Positions 47,155 to 57,625 of a DNA stretch of 64,000 nt are shown here, one piece after another. The stretch spans positions 372,001 through 436,000 of the forward strand of contig JAZKJV010003124.1 in NCBI GenBank assembly GCA_037367405.1. Direction: 5' to 3'. The stretch's first letter is position 1; each line of letters starts with the position of its first letter. The DNA is from Ottelia alismoides. Taxonomy: Eukaryota > Streptophyta > Magnoliopsida > Alismatales > Hydrocharitaceae. The notes below the pieces were generated by a model. It had not been told where the DNA came from. It ran no database searches and saw only the letters and a program-made list of their open reading frames with translations. Position numbers and translations under genes: made by a program.

Positions 47155-49122
47155 TTTGCTAGTCCCTAGCAAACACTTATGCAATAAGTGCAAAAAGAGA
47201 AAGAAAGAAAAGAAAAAGAAGAACTTGGATTAAATTTAATTATCAAACTTGTCTTCACAAAATCAAAGTTTGGAGCTTAAGTCGGACTTTTGGAATTTTA
47301 GTGCGGGCGGAACCTTAATGAGAACCATGTTTGAAATCCAACAGTCCTTTAGAATCCCAAAACTCTGCTCAAGTCTCCTCAATAGCCAGGTCAGAAATGT
47401 CTCAACTCATACGCAAACCCTTACGACTATGAATCTAACTTGTACAGTGTAAGTGATAGTGGCTCTCCGCACTTGAAATGACAAAGAGACTGACTTCTCC
47501 AATATGACAACCCAATGATTTCCCAATACAACAACTCATCCCTCAAGGAGCAGGATATTCCCTTCTAAGTTCAAGTGTCAACCAACCCAAGAGGAGGGGG
47601 TGAAGAGAAGAATGGACGGTAGCCAGTGTAGCTACCTATCCTTGGATGCAGGACCAATGTAGTCAAGTCATCCAACTGCAGGCTCACATGATTTGACTTT
47701 GAAGTTCAAGCTTGCTTATTTGACTTTACAACATATGTACACTCCGACAGGCATTTTTATTTTTGTACAAGCCTGTCCACTTTTTTGGAGTTTTTGCTTT
47801 TGCAAATTTTTTTAACTATATACAGCAGCATTTACATAGGGAGTTTTTCCTCTTGATCCAGTAGACTGTCTCTCTTTTGAAGCTTTATCGCAACCCACAA
47901 TCTCCTATCCTCTAAACTCATCATTACTGGACGGGTTGGGGCGCACTTCCCTCCTTAGAGGAGGACAAGGGTTTCCACCTGTGTGCGTCTCATACCGGCA
48001 AATCCAACCTCCTCACCACTCCAACTGAGTTGAGCCATGTGAAAGGTGCACGTGTCCAAGTTAGGTCATTATCAACAAGATTCGTGCGTGTACTCCGAAA
48101 TACTCTACTTAGGCAGTCAAGAATCCATTGAACCAAGTCTCGTGATCCTCAAAGAATTAAGTCAACTAGACCTGAAGTACCTCAAACCCAGTTCCTATAA
48201 AGTTCCTGTTAATTAGGTAGATTAAAGGTCTGACCAAGCTCCAATCTTCGGATTTTACTTAGACTCGTTCAACTATCAAACTCAATCCGAAAAATGCGAA
48301 TGCCATGCAAATGCAGAAAATATTTTTGTGATGCAATGTTCAAATATTTTGAACTTTTTATGGATTTTTGAAAAGATGATGATGATGCTTATGCATTTTT
48401 TTAGATTTTTCAAAAAGATTTCTCCAATGTTTTTGGATTTTAATTTTGCAAATGTTTTTGGGATTTTTGAAAAGAAAAGATTTTGGTTAAAAGCTAGGTT
48501 AAAAATATTTACACGGGAGTTCTTCTTATATATACAAGAAGTTGATTTTAAGAATTTACAAGGGTAAGTGGTCAATTTTATAAATATATACACATAATGG
48601 ATTTTGGTGTGATGTATATATTCTTCAAACTTATTTGACACAAGTTTTTCAGACAATTTTGCAAACTATAGTCCAAAATAATTTTTACAAACGGTTTTTA
48701 CAATCATGTACACACATTTGAAAATCATTTTGCAAAGATTTTCAAAACAGTATATATAGATTTTTCAAATATTTTTGCAACCGTGTTTCAAACCATTTGC
48801 AAATCATTTTTCAAACTTTTTATTTGACACAAAGAAAATAAACTTTATAATCAGAATATTTTACAAAGGTTGAAAACATGTAACAAAACGTTTTACAAAT
48901 AGTTTTCAAAAGATTTTTCAAAAGATTTTGAAACTATTTTTCAAACATTTTGCAAAAAAACATTTTCACCTGATTTATTAATCGGTATATACAAAAAGAA
49001 TTTGAGGAATGGTAACATCTTTTTATTAAGGTTTTTAATGAATTTTAAAGAATAATTAGCCATAATTATTAAGAAAATACGAAAGTACGAGTTATGGCTA
49101 AAGTATATACACAGCATATACG
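47155..49122 (-). other. Element E 3' untranslated region with block shared with F
   Basis: No long frame. In element orientation, a block around 47540-47680 (GGATAGGTAGCTACACTGGC, TACCGTCCATTCTTCTCT, ACTTGAACTTAGAAGGGAAT) is nearly the same as 58545-58670 of F. Farther upstream, TTAATTCTTTGAG and AATGACCTAACTTGGACA also match F (58074-58175). The stretch 48290-48960 is AT-rich with ATTTTGCAAA-type runs. Confidence 0.7.
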
Positions 49123-49720
49123 ACCCCCCTATACTTAGCTTGAGCTATGTCCTCATAGATCGGAGAGAAAAGAGAAGACATAACTCGTACTAAGTATAGG
49201 CCAGTCTAAAGAATAAATTAATAAGAGATGAATAAACGAATGAGAAGTTGACCGCCCCCCCTATACTTAGGGTCAAATAATCCTAAGTATAGCATACTGT
49301 ACACAAAGCAGGGAGGGTCAAGGGTGGGAATGAACAGATCGTACTCAGATTGTCTCCCCCTATACTTAGGGTAAGATATCCCTAAGTATAGACGAGAAGA
49401 GGAGACAATGGAGAGGATCGAAAAGAATAGAATCACTCGGGGTGCACACCCCCCTATACTTAGTACAAAGTACGCCCTAAGTATGGAAAACTGTCTACAA
49501 TGGGTGTCACCTTTCTGACAGATACAGAACATAGAAGAGGAAAAGAAGAAAAGAAGAAAAGAAGAGAAGATCGTGAGGATGTACACACCACTCCCCCTAT
49601 ACTTAGGTTGAAAGAAGCCCTAAGTATAGGCAACAACAGGAGTGATGAAACGGAACGATGAATGAACACTCGGCTCGTCCATCCCCCTATACTTAGGACT
49701 AAGTGCGTCCTAAGTAAGGC
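49123..49720 (-). repeat. Array of six PPT-like hairpins in element E
   Basis: Six inverted repeats with arms CTATACTTAG(G)/(C)CTAAGTATAG: 49129-49199 (long loop), 49261-49292, 49360-49391, 49454-49486, 49597-49629 and 49687-49719. Five have loops of about 9-12 bases. In element sense each right arm runs into GGGGG(A/G), making CTAAGTATAGGGGG, the core of the PPT at 47138. The spacers between hairpins are unrelated in sequence while arms are conserved. Confidence 0.92.
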
Positions 49721-49807
49721 AAACACGAGGAATGGGTGTACGAGCAATACGGGAGAGAGAACAAAGGTACACAAGGGAATATACAACAGAGATGGATATA
49801 CACAGAA

Positions 49808-50386
49808 TCAAGAAGGTAGAAAGCTAACCTTTTTACGAGACCGCTGAGGGATAGATCTAGTGTGGTGCAGGTCGACATCGGGGTCCACAGTGGACGAAAT
49901 CCGATCAGGGTCGACAGGGTGACAGCCCTCAGTGGAATCAAATCGAAAAGGCACAAACTGATCAGTGGAAGTAGTATGGTTAGGTTCTCCCTTGGTGGTC
50001 CTATGGTGTGAAGGCGCAGACGGATGAGTGAAAGAAGTGTGGTCAGGTCTGGCCTTGGAAGTCTCGCCGATGTCAAAGTAAAATGGGACAAACTCATCAT
50101 CCTCGAAAGAAGTGTAATCGGAGTCGTCTTGCGAGGGATCATCCAGGTCAAAATCAAAAGGGACGAAATCATCAGTGGAAGTATACGAACTCAGATCATC
50201 CTCAAGAGTCTCACCTGGGTCATTTGTTTGCTCATGAGGTCTCTCAAAATAATGGGCACCATCATAACCGTCCTCAATCATCTTTACTTGTAAGTGACCA
50301 GGAACGGACTTATCAGTGGAAGTAGTCAAACGAGGTTCGTCCTGTCTAGTCTTGGTATCTGCCCTCCGCTCAATCGGATCAATCAC
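49808..50386 (-). CDS. Element E acidic repeat ORF
   Basis: An open frame of 192 codons just downstream of the protease ORF, in another frame after a stop at 50414. It is rich in Asp, Ser, Thr and Pro. A repeat of about 23-25 residues is seen at residues 21, 68, 91, 116 and 137. The best copies read YTSTDDFVPFDFD, YTSFEDDEFVPFYFD and HTTSTDQFVPFRFD. The consensus is T-S-[TF]-[DE]-D/Q-F-V-P-F-x-F-D. The tail is basic (SIPQRSRKKVSF). I recognise no family. By position it corresponds to the spacer between protease and RT, which in F is acidic but not repeated. It may be part of one polyprotein whose frame is now broken. Confidence 0.6.
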   Translation of the reverse strand: MIDPIERRADTKTRQDEPRLTTSTDKSVPGHLQVKMIEDGYDGAHYFERPHEQTNDPGETLEDDLSSYTSTDDFVPFDFDLDDPSQDDSDYTSFEDDEFVPFYFDIGETSKARPDHTSFTHPSAPSHHRTTKGEPNHTTSTDQFVPFRFDSTEGCHPVDPDRISSTVDPDVDLHHTRSIPQRSRKKVSFLPS

Positions 50387-50413
50387 GTAAATACTTTGGA
50401 TTTCATCAACACA

Positions 50414-51268
50414 TCACCACACACCAGGAGGAGGAAACTCAAGGTCCATGCTTTCCGATTTCCTCCCCTTTCGGGGGATCCGTCGGGTCTCATCAGTGGT
50501 CGCTAAGCAAACATATATAGTAACATCAGATCGGTCACAGGCCTCAGAGTCAGCTATAATCGGTGAAGGTGCATCAGATGCAGGTCTCTGGTCTACTATG
50601 GGTGCGGTAATCAACACTTCGCTCTCGTCAACAGGACGGAAGCGAATCTCTCCTGATCCATAGTCAATAACAACCCTCGCAGAGGCGAGGAATGGTCGTC
50701 CCAGGATGATTGGAGAGGGCTCCCCTGTGGAGGTCTCCATGGGCAACACAACAAAGTCAACATGATGGCTCGTACCCTGAATTGAGATGACAACGTTTTC
50801 AAGGATACCCTTCGACCTCTTGATAGATCCATCAGCAAATTGAACTATCATACTGGTTTTCTTTAGAGGCCCTAAGTGAAGAGACTGTACCAGCGAGAAG
50901 GGTAATATGCTAATAGAGGCATCGCCGTCTAGGAGAGTGTGATCACAAGTATGCTCAGAGATGGTGCAGGTGATGAAAGGAGTAGCTGTGTTCTTCTTTC
51001 TGGGAATGGGACGGTGTGTGATGGCATGGGTAGTGGCCATGGTCAGAATATGACGCTCAGATCTGCTCCTCCGCTTTCTCTTCTTGGGAAGAGGAGCAGA
51101 TAAATCGGTCATGGCCTGTTGAAGTGGGGCTTGGATGATCTCATGAATAGTAGCCACCACTTCGGGTTCAGATAGCATTTTTTTGAATTTTTGGACCTCC
51201 TCCATACAAGGGAGGAAGTCAGAATCAGCATACACGAGGCATGCCAAGAGCAGTCTGTACAGCGGCAT
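50414..51268 (-). CDS. Element E retroviral-type aspartic protease region
   Basis: A 284-codon open frame. Residues 1-80 are linker (EVQKFKKMLSEPEV, then a basic KKRKRRSRSERHI). The protease follows: HTLLDGDASISILPFSLVQS, VQFADGSIKRSKGILENVVI, HHVDFVVLPMETS and SPIILGRPFLASARVVIDYG. The active site reads D-G-D-A in place of D-T/S-G-A, so activity is doubtful. It lies downstream of the proline-rich ORF with a 44-nt overlap in another frame. No slippery site is seen in the overlap, so the shift is probably a mutation. Confidence 0.82.
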   Translation of the reverse strand: MPLYRLLLACLVYADSDFLPCMEEVQKFKKMLSEPEVVATIHEIIQAPLQQAMTDLSAPLPKKRKRRSRSERHILTMATTHAITHRPIPRKKNTATPFITCTISEHTCDHTLLDGDASISILPFSLVQSLHLGPLKKTSMIVQFADGSIKRSKGILENVVISIQGTSHHVDFVVLPMETSTGEPSPIILGRPFLASARVVIDYGSGEIRFRPVDESEVLITAPIVDQRPASDAPSPIIADSEACDRSDVTIYVCLATTDETRRIPRKGRKSESMDLEFPPPGVW

Positions 51269-51801
51269 CCTCGGGGTCAGAGGTGGGACAGAATGTGAAT
51301 GGATGTGTGGTCAAAAAGTCTGACATATGGGCACTCTTCTCATGGTCTAAATCAACCAAAGGTCTCCCGAACTCTTTTTGGATTTTTAAAATTTTCCCAT
51401 TTTTTGTATTTTGGGCGATTGTAAGCTCCCATGATCTCCCATAAAGAATTCCATCCGCGACGAATGGAGCGTCAATCTGTCTTCTCCTCAAGATAGCCAT
51501 ATCATCATTCATCAAATCAAGACGCTCTATCATTCGGTTCAATATATCACTCATAGAGATCAAGGGAGGTGACTCCAACAGGTCGGATTCGGGTGGATGT
51601 GAATGTGGAGGTGGGTAATATACAGGTGGAGGTGGAGGTGGGTGTGGGTAGAAATCCGAGGTCTGATACTGTGGATGAGGCGGATATGTACAGAAATCGG
51701 AAAAAAATAGGAGGAGGATCCTCCTGATAAAAGGGAGGTGGACCGGCTGGAGGGTACGAGGAATCCGCAAAATCCGGATAAAAGTCGCTCCAGGGATCCA
51801 T
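51225..51801 (-). CDS. Element E proline-rich leader ORF
   Basis: It starts MDPWSDFYPDFADSSYPPAG at 51801, shifts frame at an A run near 51698-51704, and continues as YPPHPQYQTSDFYPHPPPPP, SDILNRMIERLDLMNDDMAI and PRVC. The NRMIERLDLM segment resembles the coiled-coil after the gag capsid in H (KLDRMEIIEKK). The capsid domain itself is missing. This fits an internal deletion that joined the gag start to its C-terminal part. Confidence 0.6.
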
Positions 51802-51905
51802 CTCGAAACAAGAAAAATGATTCGGGAGAGCACGAAGGTCAAGTCAAGAGAAGTGTGAAGAAAGGCACAAATGCGCAGAGATGATCTAGAAGTGCACACA
51901 AACAA

Positions 51906-53124
51906 TCACAAGCAAACTCACACAATACAAACCCTCAATTCACCTACTCAACTCGATAGAGACCAAAAATTCGGTCTTTTTTATATTGATTGTTTTAGAG
52001 TTTAGGTGAGAAGTCAAAAAATTGCACACACGCTTAGGCGCTGAAATGGGATTTGGGCACTAGTCCTTAGCGTGTGCACGAGCAAGTAAAACGAAGACAA
52101 TGAGGGGATTACTTGCCCCGATACAAGATTTTCTTTTTGGTGATTTTTAGGGTCAAGTGATATTAACAGTCCCAATTTTATTGGTTATCACTTTTTTTAA
52201 TTTTTAATGAGAAATACACTAGCCTAATGAGGAGTCAATTTTACTTAGCTAGGTGGCAAAATCAGAGGTAAAGAGTCGGAAAAGCAATGCAAGCGGCAAA
52301 ACGATGATGTATGCTAAAGAGAGATGCTCACCTTGCCTCCAGCACTCTACATGCAAAGATGCTTAGCAGAATTGAAACCTATCTATATGCAGATGCAAAG
52401 CCGATGAAATCGCCCTAAGTTTCAGAAATTGCTATTAACGTGAAGCACCACAAGTCGGTCACCAATCCTCAATCCAAAAAGTCCGGTCTAGACTCACCCC
52501 TCCTCTTCTCGATAAATCAAGTTCAGGAGTAGCGCTTGACAGGGTAGGCTCCGACACGTACACTTGAAGGTGATGAGGCGACTGTTTGAATTTGACTAAG
52601 TTTAAATGAGGCTATAGGTACATGCAAGATATATTAGGTGTTTGGCCTTAATCTATCGCAAGCAATCCTAAAACTAGGGGCTCAGTCACACAAAAGGAAG
52701 AAAACAAAACCGGAACAAAAAATAAGAAAAGGCGATGAAAACCGATGCAAAGCAGCGGTGAGCCCCCAGCTGAACAAACACCTGGAAATTGGGCTCAAAA
52801 GTCCAAAGTTCGAGTACCTGTATTATTACAAATTCAAATAGTCTCTCTCTCTCTAAAAATAAAAGACAACTAATCTAACTCTCTCTCTCTCTCTCAAGTC
52901 TCCCGCTCTCTCCTACCGGCTTGGATTAAGAAAAGCCGACTCTGCCTCCCAAGGTTGCACCGGATCCCCTAGGTGATCTACCTTGCTCCGCGGTCCCTCG
53001 CAAGAAGACAAAAAGAGATGGTTAGAAAAGCTCAACAATATATATCAAAAATGGAAGAGAGATAAAAGCAAGCAATGGTAGACAACCAAACACAATGAAA
53101 CAAAACTGATCTACTCGATGTTGC
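51906..53124 (-). other. Element E leader
   Basis: Noncoding sequence between the PBS and the first ORF. CT runs lie at 52843-52854 and 52880-52896. I see no gene. Confidence 0.6.
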
Positions 53125-53144
53125 TCCCCGATAATAATGCCATT
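53125..53144 (-). promoter_or_regulatory. Primer binding site of element E
   Basis: AATGGCATTATTATCGGGGA on the minus strand follows directly after the LTR end TTTATCA. It is the counterpart of the F site at 35752. Confidence 0.72.
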
Positions 53145-53371
53145 TGATAAACCCAAAAGTTGAGTGGTCGTATGTTCCATACAAGGCGGGAACACAGTCG
53201 AAGTGTTGACCACTCTAAATCCGGATCTAATCAACAATTAACCCACACTCAATCAATCAAATAATGATAAGCAGATGTGAAGTTAAAATTTATTTTTAAC
53301 TCTGCACAAAAGATGTATAGAAGCAAGTATGCAGAGAGTTCAAACACAGGGAGCAAGGCAGGATAGATCAA

Positions 53372-53407
<36 letters not shown>

Positions 53408-56400
53408 TGATGTATTGTCTACACTATGGAATGCAAATGTTTTTGTGGGTTTTTAATTTTATATTTTTAATTTTATTTTTGATTTTATAGTTTTGTATTT
53501 TGGTTTTCTTTTTACTGATTTTGTCTTTACTTTTTATATTTTATGTTTTTGTATTTTCTTTTTCAATAATGGAGGATATATATAATATAGGGAAAGAGAT
53601 AATATTGTATTAATAAAAATAGGTAAAAATAAGCAAAAATCAGGGAATAAAATCTTTTTGGTCTTTTTATATTTTTAAGATGTTTTTTTGATTTTTGGGG
53701 AATTTTCAGAATGTTTTTGGTATTTTTAAATATCAAAATAAGGGAAAACAATGGACTAGGTTGCTGGCCGAAATCAAAATGAGGGTGAAAAATACTCAGC
53801 AGTACCCAAAATTCCTTAAATTAATTTTAAAATATAGACAATAAAATAAGGAAGACAAAGCAACTGAGTTTATATTTTTCTGATTTTTCTAGGATTTTTT
53901 AGATTTTTATGAATTTTTTAAGTGTTTTCTAATTTTTAAGGTTTTGGATTTGAATTTTTTAGTGATTTTTGGACTGACACTAGTTGATGATAAGACAAAC
54001 AAAATATAATTTTTTTGGAATTTTTCAAAACGTTTCTATAATTTTTATGGATTTTTTAATGCAATAGTAGGAAAAAAGCATGTTTTTTTGATTTTTAATA
54101 AATATAAAAATGCAACAAAAATGTAATGCAAAAATATGGCATGAATGAGTAATGCAACATGAGCCTAAGTTAAATTTTTGGGAATTTTTCGAATTAAAAT
54201 GATGCTCCAAATAAATAAGTCAAGCACAAAAAAATGAAAGGCCTAGAAGGGGCATATATGCAAATATTAAAACATCCAGGGCCTAACCGCAATTTTTACG
54301 TAAAATATTATAACTAAATAAAAGTGTTTCCGTACCAGTTACAAAATTCAAGACCCGCAGGGGCATTTTGGCAAAAAGCCCACCCACGCGCGTGCGGTGC
54401 ACGTGCCTGGGGAGGACTAAACATCAATTATACAAAACTTCGGGGCTTAAATGCAAAATTTCAAGAAATATATAACTTCAATTAAAAGTTTGTGGGCCAA
54501 AACCTAATACTAAAACAGTCGAGGGCCTCAGTGCAAAATTCCTCGCACCTCACGCGCACTGGTACGTGAGGTGACGTGGACAGGGGCCTCGATGCAATAT
54601 TAGCAAGTACAGGGGCTACACAGTAAATATTACAAAAACTTTAAAGCAACCAATGAAAGTTTAGATATTAATTAATAATTACAAAATGCTTCGGGTGATA
54701 ATTGCAAAATACCTAAAACAGGGGGATGGGACGGTGGCTGATCGATCACTTAAGCCACGTGGCACGCGTATACGGCCCGATACCCCTTCGGATGGAAGGC
54801 CTCGATTAAATGCTCCTTGATCGATCAGACGGCTGACACGAGGGGCGATCCAACGCTTCTTGTACACCTGGAAGAGCACGACCAAATCCGACGACGAGGG
54901 AGGACTCGGGAAGAACTGGGAGGAACACCGGTGGCCCGATGTTCTCCCGGCTCAATCGTCGACTCCGTCGGTCGTGAAGCTCGCAAAACGGCCGCGGTGG
55001 CTCCTGGGCGGATCCTCTATGTCCCTGGGGGTGCAAAATGGTCCGACGAAGCCCGGAGTGGCGGCACGAGGTCGACGGAGTCGTGGAGCTCCAAGAACTT
55101 CGGCCGACCTTTAAACTCCTCCCCTAGGTGCGCGATGCAATACCTGGACCTGCAAAACAAGTCAATAGGGTCGCGGGCAAAATGCCGCGGCCCTCCAGTG
55201 GCGAAGAGGTGGACGATGGGCGGGGGATAACGGAAATAGTGGCTTTTTTCGAGGTGGAGAAGATGCGATCTGACGGGTGAAATATGAAATGAAAAGAGGC
55301 GATCGAGTTTATGGTTGAAGGCAAGTAAAATGCAGGAAGAAAAACAACGAAAAATGGCCTCAAGAGCTGTGTGCTCGAGGTTGGAACCTCACGGCGGCGC
55401 AGCCGCCGGAGATGACTGGAAACACGCTTCAGACCATCGCCACACCTCAACGAGGAGCCCGGATCAATCCCCTGTCACCGGAGATCTCAGGCTATGACTC
55501 AGATGTCTTGGCTTGGCCCAAATGCGGTTCAAAGAGGAGATGGAAGACAAGGGTTTGGTTTTGAAATGTGGTCGAGGTGTGAGGTTCAAGGAGCGATCAC
55601 GGGCGGCTGGATGATCCAATGCCCAAGGTATCACCTGGACGTAAATCCTCGATATGTGGGCTACAAAAGTCGTGAAGGGAGCGGGGTCAAATGGTGAAAG
55701 GCGTAGCTCCAAAAAATCCATGAAGATGGGTCAAAACCCATTTCTGACAGCAGCAGAGAGGGGGGTCAGACAATTGACCGGGGTCAACTGTCCAAGCCCT
55801 CTGGTTGGTCCACGTGGACTAACCAGAAAAAACCCTCTGGAAAAAAGTTTTGAAAAATAATTTAAAAATATTAAATGATTTATATAATTTTAGTTTATTT
55901 AATAAAAAATATTTATTTATTTATAAGGTATTTTATTTTGTTTTTTAATTATTTTTATGAGATATATTTTTACAAGTTGCCTATTAGGCCCTTTATAGGT
56001 ATATTACCTATGTATTTTATTCTTTTATTTTTATTTTGTGTATTTTCATTTTATTATTTTTATTTAGTATTTTCTAAAATTATAAAATACTTTTGTACAC
56101 ATAATTATATTTTTATTTTATTTTTTTGAAGTGTTTTATATACTTAATAAAATATAAGTATAGTTTATATAGATTTGTGTATAGGTATTCTACTATGTAT
56201 GATATATACAGGTATTTTATTTTGTGTTTTAATTAGGTGTTTATTCTGATTTTAATGTACATATTTATTGTAAATAATATTTACAAAATTATAAAAATAT
56301 AAAAATACAAAGATAATGAATAAATAATAAATTGAATATTTTAATCTGTACAAGTATACAAGTAGGGTCCAAAACTCAACTTTCAAACCGTAACTCCAAA

Positions 56401-56973
56401 AAATACGAAACCACCTCCATTAAATAGATTATTTTAAGCTATATACAATTAAAGGTGAGTTTGGTACATTTCGAGTTTTTATTTGCAAGATACGGGTCTA
56501 GGAAGTTGGAGTTTTGGAATCTTATTCAGACCATAACGTTTTATATGTACATTATTTTTCAGTGAAATCAATTTTGTATTTTTCTTTATAACATTATCTA
56601 CAACTTTCATGTACAAATTTTCTTTATTTGATGTGTAAAAAGTGGAACCAAAAATAGGTCCCAAAAATGAATAAAGAATGAATTAAAAGGTATAGGTATT
56701 TGACCCTTATCTCTCCCTACTTTATTCTTTGTCGACCTATTCATCAAGATTCCTAGATCTCAGAGTATGGGTCATAAAATATTTACAATATTTTATTCTT
56801 TTTCTTTTATTTTATTTATTCTATAATTTTGGCTTTAATTACAGTATTTTATAGACTAATTTCGTGCACATGCATGAATGCCAAGATGATGGAATTAGGG
56901 GTTTTTACACGCATTTGCTAGGGTTTTTGATGCCAAAATGATAGAATAAAGATGATGAAGTGTGGCTTCATCA
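53145..56973 (-). repeat. Element E 5' LTR
   Basis: 3,829 bp, aligned end to end with 43322-47137 with scattered substitutions and small indels. The largest visible differences are a longer GT run (53375-53402), a short extra AAATCAGGGAATAA near 53636, and loss of about 10 bp near 55245. This LTR would drive transcription of E leftward. Confidence 0.92.
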
Positions 56974-56978
56974 CATAG
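56974..56978. repeat. Right target duplication of element E
   Basis: CATAG, identical to 43317-43321. Confidence 0.92.
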
Positions 56979-57254
56979 ACATCCCTAGTTAATGGACAAT
57001 AGCTGAAACACATTGTCGAACCTAATGAGCAGTTAGTCTGTATTGAGGAGAATGTTTTTATGCATGAGGCAGACTCAACCGACACAGATAGAGCCGCGCA
57101 TGGGGTCTTGCAACATTAATCGCTATCCATAAGCATCATCAAAAAGATTCAGATCACGATCTATCTATACATACACACCCATCTTGTATATATTTTCTTT
57201 CCCTCCCTCCTAGTGATTCGAATCACTCACCCCGGCTCCATATCATTTCACTTT
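56979..57254 (+). pseudogene. Element F integrase C-terminal end, after element E
   Basis: TSLVNGQ, LKHIVEPNEQLVCIEENVFM and HEADSTDTDRAAHGVLQH continue the frame left at 43320. A stop lies inside (NGQ then TAG). This is the usual end of the integrase in this lineage. The coding region then ends near 57119. Confidence 0.75.
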
Positions 57255-57625
57255 ATAACTATACTTAGGATGACCAGATCCTAAGTATTGGGGGAGAGTG
57301 ACCCGAGTCTCTTCACCATTCTTTGTATATTCTCCAGATCTCATTGGTTCTCACATTCACTTCTGTCCTAGACTTAGGTTGACCAGAGCCTAAGTATAGG
57401 GGGGACCGATGCCTGCCATGTATGTATACTCCTCCATTTCCCATCTTGACCTCATCTACCCCAATTTTTATCTTCTTATACATTTAGGCTACCAGAGCCT
57501 AAGTATAGGGGGCGGAGCGACTTATATACTTTTTGTTTTTTAGCTCTCCTACGCTTAGCACGAGCTATGTCTTTTTCCTTACTTTTCGTGCTCTGAGGAC
57601 ATAACACATGCTAAGTATAGGGGGT
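57255..57625 (+). repeat. Array of four PPT-like hairpins in element F
   Basis: Inverted repeats at 57259-57289, 57367-57400, about 57480-57512 and 57548-57624. The right arms read CCTAAGTATTGGGGG, CCTAAGTATAGGGGGG, CCTAAGTATAGGGGG and GCTAAGTATAGGGGG. The last is a long-loop unit with nested arms around GAGCTATGTC/GACATAACAC, as in the 3'-most hairpin of E. The left arms are less conserved than the right arms. Confidence 0.9.

Larger units (their letters stand above)
43322..56973 (-). mobile_element. Element E: 13.65-kb pol-less LTR retrotransposon, nested in F
   Basis: Two 3.8-kb LTRs (43322-47137, 53145-56973) bound a 6-kb interior. The PBS (53125-53144), PPT (47138-47154) and coding order all show minus orientation, with the 5' LTR on the right. 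The coding part is 49808-51801 only: a proline-rich leader, a protease-like domain and an acidic repeat region. No capsid, RT, RNase H or integrase motif was found in any frame, so E must depend on enzymes from elsewhere. Its 3' region is homologous to that of F, the element it landed in. A 5-bp duplication and LTRs that are nearly alike by eye suggest it is much younger than F. Confidence 0.9.

Noticed and set aside
49123..49720. Intrinsic terminators or a CRISPR array
   Set aside because: The regular hairpins are inside a plant retrotransposon 3' region. Spacers are uneven, there is no cas gene, and the arms match the PPT.
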